The position numbers were made by a program, and so were the translations under genes. A stretch of 64,000 bases of DNA, from positions 5,642,001 to 5,706,000 of the forward strand of contig JANCRA010000012.1 in NCBI GenBank assembly GCA_024362935.1, read 5' to 3'. Of the stretch, positions 11,727 through 24,930 are shown in pieces. Origin of the DNA: Setophaga petechia. Lineage: Eukaryota > Chordata > Aves > Passeriformes > Parulidae. The notes beneath the pieces are model-generated. The model was not told where the DNA came from, searched no databases, and saw nothing but the letters and a program-made list of their open reading frames with translations. Numbering within the stretch: position 1 is the first letter of the stretch; every line of letters begins with the position of its first letter.

Positions 11727-11756
11727 ATTATATTAATATCATAATATTAATATAAT
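11727..11756. repeat. AT inverted repeat, 13-bp perfect arms
   Basis: Arms ATTATATTAATAT and ATATTAATATAAT surround the 4-base loop CATA. The next 70 bases continue AT-rich and contain two similar motifs, CCCTATGGAAA and CCCATGGAAA. Confidence 0.85.
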
Positions 11757-12904
11757 ATATTCCCTATGGAAATATTATATAATTAATACATATCTACTAA
11801 TATTACATAAATTTCCCATGGAAAATCAGGTTTATTTTCTAGATATTCTTCTCCCAGATTCAACCCACACTCAGGGAATTATCAACCTCTGCATCTCTAG
11901 TCAATCTTTTAACTGAAAATCATCAACTGCTTGTGATAGCAAAAACTAAGATAAGTCTTGCTCAGCAGCAGTAAATACAAGAACTTATAGTCATCTAAAA
12001 TATGGCAAATTAAAACATTCCGATAGTTGCCATTTTTTGTCACTTTTTTTTAATGTCGGGGAATGAATTAGGGAAATAAAAGTAAAAATGTACTTTATTT
12101 TAACTGAATAGGAATATTGATTGAGACAGCATTTGGACACTGACACTGTGATTCAGAATACATTATGCTTCTATGCATAAAAGGTGGTGTGCAAAGTGAA
12201 TATTTGTCATTTTTTCATTATAAAGTATAATCAAAACCATGATGCATGAGCCTAAATAAAGTAAAAAAAAAAAAAAGTAGCAGAGGACATAAATTGAAGT
12301 AGGGACTAGGGAGAATTTTTTCCAAGCAAAACACATTTCAAAACATACTTCTTAAATGAGAATTTAGCTCAACTATACTTTTTCCAGAATGATGTTCTTC
12401 TTCACATTATTTTTTATTCAATGGTAATTTTTAGCATTTGGTGCAAGTTGTAACATATACATTGGAGAAAATATTCCCTCTTTGAATTTCATATATTATT
12501 TCACAGTGGCTTTCCTTGAACTTTGAAGAAAGCTGATCAGCATAGTAAATTCCCAAGGTTCAGAAAAGCCTTTGGCTTCACCACTTTAGAAGTACATAGA
12601 CAAATGCATTCATCTTGGTGTACTTTGCCCGTCTTATTAACACTGAATAGGACCACATCATTTATAAGTATTCACCTTCAAATGATCCCAAATGGTTTCC
12701 TACTCATCTCCTAGCCTTTTTTAAATTTTATCTGATATTTTTCCTTTTTCCATTTTTTCAACCCTAGCTTTTTTCTCATTTCCCTCCTCTGTCTGATTCA
12801 GTACATATACACTATCTACCTATCAAAGATCCCTACACATCTTGCAGAACTTCCTATGTTTAGCTAGTTTTCTCTGTGACTGGTAAATGCTGTTCATTGT
12901 CTCC

Positions 12905-13010
12905 ACTGTGCACAGAGGTTAATCATCTTGACCAAGGTCACACAAGAATTTGTTCCACAGCTGGAAACAAAACCTCTCAATTCTTAGTGACCACTAGACT
13001 GGAGACCTTT
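12905..13010 (-). repeat. MIR-type element, second copy
   Basis: The plus strand shows CAGAGGTTAATCATCTTGAC and CCAAGGTCACACAAGAATTT, and later CTTAGTGACCACTAGACTGG. This is the reverse complement of the MIR core followed by its tRNA-like head. It is more diverged than the 3.5 kb copy and has the same orientation. Confidence 0.65.
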
Positions 13011-16000
13011 CTGTGTCCCTTCTTCCTGCAGAGATAGAGTGCACTTTAATATGTATACATAAAGAAATTAAACAACAATAAAAATATGCAAAGTAATATG
13101 CTTTCAAAAACATACATCAGTTAAATTGCAGTAGCAGGATAAAGGCCATCTGAAAGACAAACTGAATCACACTACTCTGAGATACTGCAATCATGAACTG
13201 TCTTTAGAGCAGCAATTTGACTGTAATAGTGTAAAAGCCCCAAATGTCAATCTATTTTACAACAAGGAAACATCACAAAGCTTGGATACCTTTTACAGCA
13301 GTCATTCTGCTTCCTTAAAAAGAATTGAAGCACTGCTAATTCACAGAGTTAGATTGACTCAATTATTTATAGGGCATCTAGACCAAAGACTTTTTAGTTC
13401 TAAGAACAGCAATATAGCAATGTCTAGACACCTATTTTATCATTTAGCTCTTGCTGTCAAGATTGGGATGGATGCTTTAGCTGAGGTTGAGAAATACATG
13501 GGAAACAATGATCTCCTGTGGGCTACAGAGACCAGGCAAATTGAGACCAGGTAACTAGATCATGAGTAAAAGATTGAATGAAAGAGCAGAGGCTTCTCCT
13601 ACAGCTCATCCAATCATAGTTCCACTGAGAGATAAATCTTATTGCAACCCCTGGGTTGTGAAAATACCATCAATGTTCACCTGTATCCCAAAAAAGAATG
13701 ACAGTCTGGCTTTATCTGGAATTATGCAGATTGCACCTTGTACAACATGTATTTAGGAGGAGCTGGTTAATACCTACCTGGGAAACAATTTCTAAATTGT
13801 ACAGTCATTCATATTATCCCAAACAAAGACTCCTTAAGAGACATCACTGCCAGTTACATGAGTGGTCCCTAGGAATTTAGCTGAATTACCTGATATAAGA
13901 AGTTGTCGGGTTAAACTGAGTGAAAGCAGGAAGCTTAGTAAACCACTGATGCAAAAACTACTTGAAAACACTTTGAAAAAGTAAGACCAAACTTAAACTA
14001 CTCCATTTAGAAAGGCATTAATGTATTTGTTCAATTTTATGACATACTTAATGTTTTTCCGTATCTTCATAGGACTCTGAAATAAATATACACTGACAGC
14101 TTAAAAATAATTACACAAAAAAACCCTGAAGTATAATCCAGATTCTAGGAGCACTCTCATGAAATTCAATAGCTCTTATCTCTTTTTCCTTAAAATAGAA
14201 GGATTTCCTCATTATGATACCCCAAACAATAAATAAATAAACAGTGAAAAGCATATTAGACTAAATTCAAAAGAACCTGATACCTGCTTTTTTGTAGTGT
14301 AGAAACTGGAATTTTTTTTTCTGGTCTCTCTATTTTCAGTTCTTGGAAAGCTTCATCATTAACTGATACACCGATATAGTGATAGATTCCTTACATTACT
14401 CTACATCCAGGTGTTCAAATATTTGTATTTGAATAATAGGAAGCATTATCCTAACTCTGAAAGTGTCCTACAAATCACTGACAGTTTCACTGTCACCTCA
14501 TGTCTGTTTCCATTTTACTTTTCAAGGCCCAGTATTCTTCTAATTGCTCTCATTTGAGATTGTAATATATCTCTGCATTTGTTCTCAACTCTTCAGTCTC
14601 TTACTGGCAAATAATACTCTCACTAGCAAAATTGCTTATTTGGAAAAGTAATGCAGCAAATATAACACATATTTTCCAACTACTTACAAAGCAGTCAAAC
14701 AGAAACAGAAAAAAAAATTATTATTGTTTAATAAATTTTACAGGGTCACAACAAGCATCCTGACAGTTATAATAAATTATGAATACTGATAAATTTACAT
14801 GTTGAATTTGATTTAGGGACAATACATGTGCTCCTAGTCACTTCAAAACCAGCATTTTCTAACTAAACATTAAAAATTAAAGTCTTTTGAATAGGTAACC
14901 TGGCCTACAACTTTGCCCAGGATTTCAGCATTTGTCTGAATATCCATAGATGTGCATATTCAATGGTTTTCAATCTGTGAATGATCTTACTGCTTTGTTG
15001 TCTGTGGGTAGTTAGCATTTGCTATCTAATAAGAGATGCTAATAGAACACCTACCCTAGAGAAAGCCTTTGTCAGGACTCAGTGTTTTCTCTTTCTGTCC
15101 CCTGCTGTTCTGCTCTGCTGTATTCAATTAGTGCGCTGTAAGCAAAGTAAAAATTACTAAAAATCTGATCAGTGATATGCCAGCAAAGAATCCTTCAGAG
15201 ATCAGGTTTTCATCACATTTCACTTTGCTGCCAGCACACTGAGAACAGCAAATTTCACTGGAGAGGGACGGCAATTTCAGACTCAAAGAAGAGAATTTGA
15301 AGATCGCAGCAAAGAATAGACAAGGGCTAAAATGGAAAATAGTGGGAGAACAGATACTAGGAAAAAAAATTAGGCAAGAAAGGAAGGAAAAAGAGGACAA
15401 ACCCCATCTATATGTAGTAGCTACTGAAGCTAATGGGCAAGGTCACAAACTTGAGGAACTTGTTCAGGGGAGTCAGTAGGACAATGTAGGTAAGTAAAGG
15501 CAAAAGACCAGAGCATATTGGGTTTTCTTCTCTTAAGTACACCAGTTTCAGTCCTCCTGATGATATGAGAGAGAACTGCAGTGGAAGACCAGATTCGCTA
15601 TGGTTGAATGTCAAATGAGAACTGACCTGATCCTCACTGCCATCCCTACATTATGCAGAGAAGGCTGGGCAGCTGTGGAAGAGGGAGAAGGACCCTCAGA
15701 ACTCTCCTAGCTCTGAAACATGTGAGCATACAAAAATAACCACTGAATACATAGTGAAATAAGAATTTTAAGGAGGACAACACAGTAATAATTAAACTTG
15801 CTGTGGGTTACATGGTCAGAGTTTTCACAAAACACTAAACACACACTAAAATTATAGCCAAGGATCAAGGTCCTTCTTGGGACTCCAGCTGTAAAGCATT
15901 CATGTACCCAGTCTTACTGCATACCATTAATGAACTCTGTACATGCTTAGTAAGGAAAATACAAAAAAGAAAGAAAAAGAAAAAAAAAAGAAAAGAAAAA

Positions 16001-19000
16001 AGAAAAGAAAAAAGAAAACAGTAAGCACTCTCCATTCGACAATAGCTTTTGCTTGGGCAAAACAATGAGAATCAGAATGTGAGATTTCATGTGCCTGAGG
16101 ACAGAAATTTGTTAGTCTTTAATCTTTTGACAGCTGTTTCTGGGAATTTTAGTTAATGCTCTTCATGCGAATTCAAAGGACAGGCATTTATCTGAGTGGT
16201 TCTGCTGTGGTCCTCACTGCTTTTAGTACTTTCCAAGTCGGGTGTCAGCATGTGTACTGCTGCTGTGACATGGTGGTGACATTTTATTGTACATTGAAAG
16301 AGATAATAATTTAGCTGTTCTCAAGTACAGTGGGCTTCCTTTGTCAACAACCAGAGCAATGGGAAACTCTGCCCTACTTTTGTCAAATATGTATGAACAG
16401 AACATGGAAGCAAATTGAGTTGAAATGAGCTCGAAGACTAGCACAGAAACAGACTAAGATGTCGCTGTGAGAACAATTAAAAGTACTAGAAAATGGAACT
16501 CAGAAATGAAGCTGAACTTATCTCCTACCCAAAATGCTTTCCCCCTATTCCACATGACTAGAAGCTGTGTTAGAGTAAACTATATGCTTTTTGGGGTAAG
16601 CCGGTGACTTTTTGCTTTCATCAAATATTAAAAATAAGCTACAATTATACTGGGGATTTTGACACAAATCGATGCTTCAAGAATGAAGATTAAGAAAAAA
16701 TCTCAATAAAAGTAGTGAAACAGGTGAAACCAAAGAAAAAGGGAACTATTTTTATGGTATCAGTTTTCATAATGAGAATACAATTAATATAAGCACTTGT
16801 GATTCTTTTGAAAATTGTGTCAGTGACCCAGGAAACTTGCCATAGGGAACTGTGATGTTGATCATTAGATAGCTTGAAACTGGCCTTTTCTTACGACTTC
16901 TGCTTTCACCAGGCAGTGTTTGACCAACAGAGAGAAAGAGCATTAAAATAGAGCAATGCTAATTAATATAACATGCATTGTATTGATACACTGTCCATGG
17001 TGAAACCCTATTACAGGTGGATGTGCTATATCTCAGCTGCACAGTCAATCACACATCTTGTTAGACAACAGTTTGATATTATGGCTGTGCAGAATGATTT
17101 TTAACTGACAGGTTAGGTCATGTGAAATTTTTTAAGGTGACTTTTCATCTGTACAAAAATATTACTGTTCCTTATCCCAAAATTTTATGATCTTATACAA
17201 TTTTCGTAATTTTGTACTTCATTTGGCAACTGTCTCATTACTTAGTCAAGATTTCTCTGTAAACCTTCTGTCAGTATTTTTTAAGAATAAAAAATAAAGT
17301 ACAAATGAATGCCTTCTTTTTAGGTTCCTATTTTAATTTACAATGAACATAAAATTGGGAGACAGATACCTTAAAAAAGACAATGCGTCTCTAAAACTCA
17401 GTGAATGAATGTACATTTTTACTTTGTGAAACTAATGGAACAAAAAATGGATTTTCAAAGATCCTCTTGATTCTAATACATAAAAATTATTAACACTACA
17501 GTTCAGAAAGAGTTCTATAACAGAAATAGTCACAGATTAAAAGGAATCATCTTTCTTGACCTAAGAGGCAATATTTGGTTTATCGTAACACGTCTGGCAA
17601 ATCTATAAACAGCCACATGTTTTCTTGATATTGCAATCTTTTTGACCATCAGAAAACCTAACTTTAAATTTTCAAAATTATTTCTGTTAAATCAGATTAG
17701 AAGGACTGGCCACAAGGTGAAAAGGGAAAATGTTGCCTCTCTCCTAGGGCAAGCAATGCATCTGCTCCCATGCTACAGCCACTCTCTTTGCAAGCAGGAG
17801 GCCTGTCCCTCTCAAAAGCTGCACAGTGGAGGCTGGTTGGGCCAAAGGACACAGTAATAGCACAGAAAATCTACTCTGACTTACTTACCTAAACCATGAA
17901 TTCTTAAAATTAGGGGCTGTAAGTATTTGTGGTTCTCCAGCAACTGCACCAATTGTTAATAATCAGAGAACCAGGCACAAAGCAGTTGATCAGGTCAGTA
18001 CATTGAGAGTTAAAACTACTTTTCTGCATTGTACTTCTTTACAGGAAATATGATAGAGTCATATATTTTAGGGACAGAAACAGCAAGTTTTTTTGAAGGC
18101 CATAAAATTTAATCCAGCAAGTTCTATAACAATTTCAACAATTTCTTGTTGACATAAAACATAACTTTTAGAAAGACATCCAGTGCTAACTTTCAGAGAA
18201 TGCTCACATTTCTAAAAACTCTTAAGGCAGCTTATACAATTGAATGGTAAAGGCAAAACTTCTCAGTTCTATAGATTTCAGTATTATTCCTATAGGACTC
18301 ATTTAACTCTCATAGGGTTATACTTGTCTTCCTTTACTAAACTCCAAATGATTGAGTAATCTTCTGTCAGCTGTAGTAAAGTCACATCTCTAACAAAACA
18401 CTCTGTGTTTCTGAACGTTAATAATGCAAATTTTAAATCTCCTACTTTTGCTTTTTTTTTTGAACATTCAAAGTATCTTAAGGAAAATAAAACATTAAGC
18501 ATCAACACTGGACAAACAGCCACTAACTGGAGATAATAACCCACAAAATTAACTGGAATAGAAGCAAGTTAGAATGTAATTGTTTTCTTTTAACAGTAAC
18601 TGTCTGAAAAAGAGCTTTCTCAAGTGACTCTTACTTTGTAAGAGCAATGGGGAAACCTCATTAGAAATATCTACAAATTTTAACACTGCAAACAGTACAA
18701 GTTCACAGTCCTGACTCAGGCAAAACCTACAATGGGTTTCTTGAGAGTTCTTCTGAATAAAGCACTGCTTGACTGAGTCTGCAGCTTGGAAATAGCCCCT
18801 TGCAGATTAAGAAATAACAACTGCTAGTTCTCTATGCTTCTCTTAAGTACAATACTGAACTATTTAAGTGTTCATTTAGACTCAACATTAAACATACAAA
18901 AAATATCTTCAAGAAATCCCCCTAGGGAAACTCAACTTTTTTTTTTTTTTTAATATATTTTCACACAGCAAAATGGCCCTTTAAATTATCCCAGTATGCC

Positions 19001-21114
19001 TAATTATGATATTAAGCATGTATGCATGTATTTAGGCATCTACAATATCAAGAATAAGAGCTGCTGTTACTACATCATTGCAGTGTTTTACTCTGGTCAG
19101 CAGGATACCCTGTTCAGCCACTTTAGTTATATTTGAATAATAGAATATTTTGTATTAAAGTGTAAAATAATGTTCACACTTTCTCCTGTGGAACTGAAAA
19201 AAAAACTTTCATAATTCCATAAGTCTAGAGCCTATTTACACTTGTAAAAATTCCTTTATGTTCAAGAATGGAAATATGTATATATTAGTATATGATATTT
19301 TTCTTCCTTATAATATTAGTAAACATAAAATTATTCAGCTAAATTATGCCATTATCAGCATTTTGTGTATTCTAAAGTAATCTTCCCATTCCTAAATATT
19401 GACTAGTGAAAAGGCAGATAATTTTAGCTGCCTGTTACAAAGATTTCTCAGCTTATCAACTTAGAAATATTCACCAGGTATTCCAAATCCGGGAGAATAA
19501 TTTCATGAAAACAGATACATAGTCTGATAGTATGGAGACTTGAAATTTCTACCATGTGCACAAGCAGGCACTTCAGTTTTCTGTAAATCAACCTCAGAGC
19601 ACATGTGACAGAGGTATGTATAACACACACAGGTATACATTTGTTAGCAAATTGTTCAGCAGCTTTGCTGTAATATGAATGATGGGGGATTTTGTGGGTT
19701 TTGTTGTTTTTTGGGTTTTTTTAAAACAAAATTGTAGCGGATGATACAGCTTCAGTGTCCTGTTTATTACATGTATGGTCTTGACTACTTGAATCTGTGC
19801 AATCCATTCAAAAACAGACTGCAAAATGCCAAAGACTTTGACTCACTTCCAGCCCTGCTCAAGTTTTCTTTGAGGCAGTGCTCATCTGAGTCATTGCCTG
19901 TTTCTTGCTGACAAAACATTCATATTCAAAGCACCATTAGCACAATAGCAATTAACAAAGAGCCTTTTATGCCAACGTGCTACAACTTCATCTCACACAC
20001 CCTTTACAGGAAAAAGGTCTTTTCTCCTCTTTCCAGTATCAGTGAAGCACTCAGGCCATGTGAAAAGAATGCTCCCTTTCAGTGCAGAGGGGACATGGCT
20101 GTGCCTGATGTGAATTTACGTACAACTGACAGGAATACAAGGTGACCTAAAAGATCTTTCTCATTTCTAACCTCTATGAAGTGCATGGTATTGGGAATTA
20201 CATAATAACAAATAGATGCAGATTTTGTGTGGAAATGGCACAGTGCTTCCACAGGTTGTTTTTTCTTAATTTTTATCTGCTGTAAAGGATAGGAAAAGCA
20301 CTTTTAGGTTTGTCATAAGTATGATCAACATGAACAAGAAAGGACAGTAATTAGCCTTGAGTCATTCACAGCAGTCATTCCCAAAATATTGCTAACACTG
20401 AGCCGTAAATGGGAAGCAAGAAGAATCTGCAGCTATATCACGCTCGGAATCAGTGGGGTTTATTGCCAAGACTATTTCAAGTTGCCACATTGGCACTAAT
20501 GCAAACACTGAGGTTTCCCATGAAGTAAGACTGTTTCCTTATGGTATGCTGTAGATGCAATGATCATATTAATTAGAGAAGAACAAGAGAAAGTGGAAAT
20601 GTTTTATAATTCCTCCTAATTATAATTTATAGGCAATTTCACAAGACAAAAGAGTGAGTAGCACAGGGTTGGCCAGAAAAACAGAGATGACAAACACATT
20701 TGCAATAATGGCATATAGGCAATATAAAAGTATTTTACAGTAATGTAAAGATACATATGAGAATCTAACTGCCCCAAAACATCTTCAATATCAGTCACAA
20801 TATTTCCCATACCTGAACTACACAACCCTGTGACATGTTAATAAACACAATCATTCAGGAACAGCTGTAACATTGTCTAGAATGTGTCACCCTGAGTTCC
20901 CACTAGCACAACACACACTCATAAAACAAGGAACAAAAAAGAAACGACCCCTCAAAGGCTCTTGTGTGCCTTTATTTCACACTGAATAAGCAGGCACAGT
21001 ACAGCCTGCTGCTAAGCTTTTTCTTACCAGTTGGTCAAAACATGGATAGACTCTTGGTTACAGCTCCTAATATGTTGATCAACTGACCCAGAATAACAAA
21101 GGCTAAGGGTAAGC
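13011..21114 (-). other. TAFA5 intron, featureless AT-rich part
   Basis: Unique-looking AT-rich sequence with short A and T runs and one purine tract at 15.96 kb (listed). No exon, RNA or transposon was recognised. Confidence 0.5.
15956..16020. repeat. Polypurine (A3-9G)n tract
   Basis: About 60 bases of A with regularly spaced single G, ending AAAGAAAACA. This is low-complexity sequence. It could be a decayed poly(A) microsatellite. Confidence 0.9.
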
Positions 21115-21240
21115 AACACAGAAATTACTATACCAGATCAGACCTGAATCAGTCTAGTCTAACATCGTGCCTCTGCAAGTAGCCAGAGGGATGTGTAAGA
21201 ACCCGGCACCAGCCAGCTGCCCCTATTTCTGTAGGTTCTA
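21115..21240 (+). repeat. Ancient sauropsid-type interspersed repeat
   Basis: ACTATACCAGATCAGACC, then CAGTCTAGTCTAACATCGTG and CTCTGCAAGTAGCCAGAGGG, resembles a repeat frequent in turtles and crocodilians (there: ctggatcagaccaatggtcc, atctagtccagtatcctgtc, tctgacagtggcc). The family name is not certain to me. Orientation is as seen in that comparison. Confidence 0.45.
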
Positions 21241-22159
21241 GCAAGAACTGTTCTAAGAAGAAATAAATTAATACACCCAGTAGTAATTTCTCAATTACTA
21301 CTTTGCAAGCTGTTGATTGAAGGGCAAAGGGTGGAAATTGTACATCTCAGAGGAACAATTAACTTTGTACTTGATTCCCTGAGGTGTACGGTAAGCCATA
21401 ATGCCATAAATTAATCCAAGGAGAATTTATCATAATAGATCTAAATTGAGAGCATTAAAAATGTTCATACAGTTGTGTTTGAAAGTGCCTCTTGTTTTTT
21501 GTTTCTTATTTTTTTAAGGATTTTTCATTGCCATTTTGAGAAAAAAAAAGCACTGTAATTTTTTTCCATTAAAATACAGAGAGCACTGCATATGCATCAC
21601 ACATTAATCACAGATAAATTAAGGACACAGAAAAACAAATATGATAAATCACACATCTTTATGCCTGAGATATAATACAGCATCAGGCCTCTATACCTCA
21701 TTAACTGCTGTATTTGCCATTAACACTTCACAAAAATGTGTGAACATATAGCTTCATCATGAAGCTGTTAAAAAAGAAAACTGTCTAATTTTTTCTGCTT
21801 CATCTTCCCCTACATATTAGATGAAAATCATCCATACTGCATATATTTCCTGGCTTAAAATATAAAAAATTCCCTTCACAATGGAATGTGCAAGATATTC
21901 CATTCACTGTAATACCTACAGCACATTATTTCACCTCGACCCCAATACAAAATCTTTCCTAAATAAGCTTGACTTTCTAATACACTGTTCTGTTCCATTC
22001 AGCTTTTTACACAGCAATCGGCTGTGCTGGACCCAAGAGCCTCTTGGTAGGATATGAGCAATGTGCCTCTCATTTATCATGTGCACTCTCACTCCCAGGA
22101 CAAGTATATGAGGTAAATGTTTTGTCCAACATTTCATTGCTTCTTTTTTTCTTAATGTG

Positions 22160-22220
22160 AATATATATATATATATATAATTATATATAAATACATAAAA
22201 TTAAATATATATATATATAA
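22160..22220. repeat. (AT)n microsatellite, two blocks
   Basis: Alternating AT in two runs, separated by about 20 bases of TA-rich sequence. Confidence 0.92.
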
Positions 22221-22819
22221 AAGCTAGGGAAAACAAGTCAATAAAACAGATCCTTGACTTAGAGTGGAAAGTGCTGAATCTTATCCTTAGCTCTTTGAAA
22301 AAATTATTTCAGTTGAAGTTAGGCCATGAACTGCTTTCCTTAGTACAGCCACATGCCAAAGGAGGCTGCTGAATGCACTCTCATTCCTGCCCTCTGTTGT
22401 CAATAAATACATGTTTAATTATATTAACTTAAAGACACTTCTTTAAACATTTATCCTCTCTTCCATGGCAGCTCTCAAAATAATTCTAAATTTAAGAAAT
22501 CACATTCATTTCCTGAAGTTCCTAAATATAACCCATGTTTCAGATATCTGAAAGATTATTCTATTTAAGTTCATTGCTTCAGGACAAAGATGACAACTGC
22601 TTTCATCAGGCTCTCTGGCACCTACTCTTAATACTGGACAATTTTAAACACAAACCCACATTTATTATAAAGCAAAGTGTTACATTTGGAACATGAAAAG
22701 TAAATATTAAAAGAATTCTGAATTCTTTATCTGAATTCTAATATCCAGCTTCATACCGGATGTTACTCCAGTATCTTACCCACTTGGGGTGCTAGTGGTC
22801 TACTTATTATTTAACAGAG

Positions 22820-22851
22820 AGGAACTGTATTAAGTTAAGGAACTGTATTAA
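22820..22851. repeat. Direct repeat AGGAACTGTATTAA
   Basis: Identical 14-mers start at 22820 and 22838, separated by GTTA. The period is 18 bp. Confidence 0.85.
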
Positions 22852-24184
22852 TTTTTTTCTGATTCTATAGACTAAAATCTATAAAAATGAGGAATTGTTT
22901 CTGCTTAGCAGAATCACTGGTAATCACAGTCATATTCTTTCATACATTCTTTCAGTCTTACTGCTATATTTTCAAATAATTTTTGTGCAGTTCATGCATA
23001 GATCATGACAAATATTCACACATGGCAGTCAGTAAATTAGCAGTATATTTATACTAAGAAATGTGTAGCCTCTACCTTGTCCCAACAGCTTGGCAGAGAC
23101 AATACACACTAAATTAATTACAAGCAGTTTAGAACACCTCACAAGCCTGTACTCCTTTTTTCACCTTTTGTGAACATGATGAGCTCCTGCTTGCACAGCT
23201 TTTTGTGAAGCTGGAGTCGAACTGAGAACCTCTTCTAGGTACTGGCTACATCACTCAGTTCCTTTAAGTTATGGTGTAAAATGTAAATAAGATTTAACAT
23301 CTTCTGGTGATGCAGGCACTAGGAAACAAATCAACTTGTTTGTCTTACAGGGATGTATCTGCCAAAACCACATTTCATTGGAAGATTTTTTTCAAAGGCT
23401 TCAGGATTATGCTTCAGTCAAAAATGGTGTGGCCTTAACTCATACAGTCAACAACATAAGTAACCTGTCATTATAAAACTGACTCATTAAAACAATGGGC
23501 CAGGAGTAACCTTGGAAAAGAATTTTGAAATATAATTGTTAAAATAATGTAAAGAGAAATGCCTCGATATAGGAATGGATTAAAAAAAACCCCTGGTTAG
23601 GAAAAATGCATATTTTTACCAACTCTGATTTAACATCAAAGGCTTGCCAGAAATACAATTCTCAATTACTGTCTCACAGTAAGAATTGCTGAAGTTTAAT
23701 TCCAAAGTTTCCAACAAGAGTTTTTAGGTGCTCTGCTTTTATATCCCTTTTTATTTCTTTTAGCAAGTTACTAGAGCATGATATAAATTAGATAGCTGTT
23801 ATTACCAATATAAATAGTATTTGTGTCTTTTTTTTAGTGGTATAAAGCAAAATAATACCACCGAACAAAATAAATCAGTTTATATTAATACTAAATGTAT
23901 AACTGCTTCTGTCTATTAAGTGTTGAGATTTTTTATTGAGATTTTATGTTTATAAATGCATGTGAGCATATCTTACAACTGACAAAATTGTAGTTGCTGT
24001 TGGAAACAAGAAAATTCAAAATCTGTTTTACTTGAAAGAAAATTAAAGCCTATACTTCACTTCTTAGCTGCAACAGTTGTTCCTAATACAGCAAATGAAA
24101 GCAGGAATCAGCTTCATGCAAAACTGTAAATTATCTCAATCATTTTAATGTGTGAACCTAACTAGGTTAAGAATGAAAAAATAT

Positions 24185-24234
24185 ATTTCCAAACACATAC
24201 ATACATATATATATATATATATGTATTTGGAAAT
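24185..24234. repeat. 50-bp near-perfect palindrome around (AT)n
   Basis: Left arm ATTTCCAAACACATACATAC then ATATA; right arm TATATATATATAT then GTATTTGGAAAT. 22 of 25 positions pair. All three mismatches are C opposite A on this strand, that is G opposite T on the other, so a minus-strand transcript could pair along the whole stem using three G-U pairs. Confidence 0.85.
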
Positions 24235-24930
24235 GTAAAAGCAAAAAAATTTGAGAAAAAAATCTGAAACTGGAAAACACAAGTGTTGTTAATTTATTTA
24301 TGGATGGAAGATTGTAAGATGAGCAAGAATCATTGTAATTCTATATTCTGACCTCCTGTACAATGTTACCCAAAGGAATTCTCTGCATTCATCACTCTAT
24401 TCACCAGAGCTAGCAGTAGCTCTCACAGAACTAGAGAACTGTTTTGGAAAACAGAAAATCCTGAGTTTTAAGTTTTCAAACCACAACTTTGGTGACATAT
24501 CCCAAAGTACAATGGCAACTGTGAATAGAAAAATATATTGTGCTTGTTCTGCATTTTTTAAAATCAAAGTTACAACATTGGTGCCTTAAAGTCTGTACCC
24601 CAGAGTTGGGGATGGAAGAGGCCTGCAGAGATTTCTAATTCTCTTAACTCTTAACCATTGTCTTGATTAGCACAAACTTCATACAGTAAAGCATGTTATT
24701 TTCACTATCACCAAGACTGGTCTCTGAATTCTTTTAAATTTTTTAATATTTTTATTGACTTGTGAACATAAGAACTGAGCATACTAATATATTGAAATCT
24801 GCCCAATGTCTTGAAAGTTCAACAATGGATTTTCCTATATTCACCTGAGCTTTTCCAGACTTTTGTCTCTAAGATATTCACCTTTATGAGCATTTTTCTT
24901 CTTCCAAATCTTTTATAGCAGCGTATATAC

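Larger units (their letters stand above)
8291..12904 (-). other. TAFA5: Upstream TAFA5 intron, proximal part
   Basis: This is inferred intron immediately upstream of the exon, since the gene reads towards lower coordinates. Apart from the CORE-SINE tail near 8.6 kb and an AT inverted repeat at 11.73 kb (listed separately), I see only AT-rich unique sequence and short A/T runs. The open frames, such as the proline- and leucine-rich one at 10652-11011, have no recognisable domain, splice context or CpG-rich start and read as chance. Confidence 0.6.
21241..24930 (-). other. TAFA5 intron with AT microsatellites
   Basis: Apart from the (AT)n at 22.16 kb, a short direct repeat at 22.82 kb and the palindrome at 24.19 kb, nothing is recognisable. 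Confidence 0.5.

Noticed and set aside
12480..12520. Minus-strand His-Cys-Glu-Ile resembling the start of the preceding TAFA5 exon
   Set aside because: Only three residues agree and the following codons do not match the family.
22160..22220. AT microsatellite considered as an origin or matrix-attachment site
   Set aside because: Simple repeats of this kind are common and nothing else supports a function.
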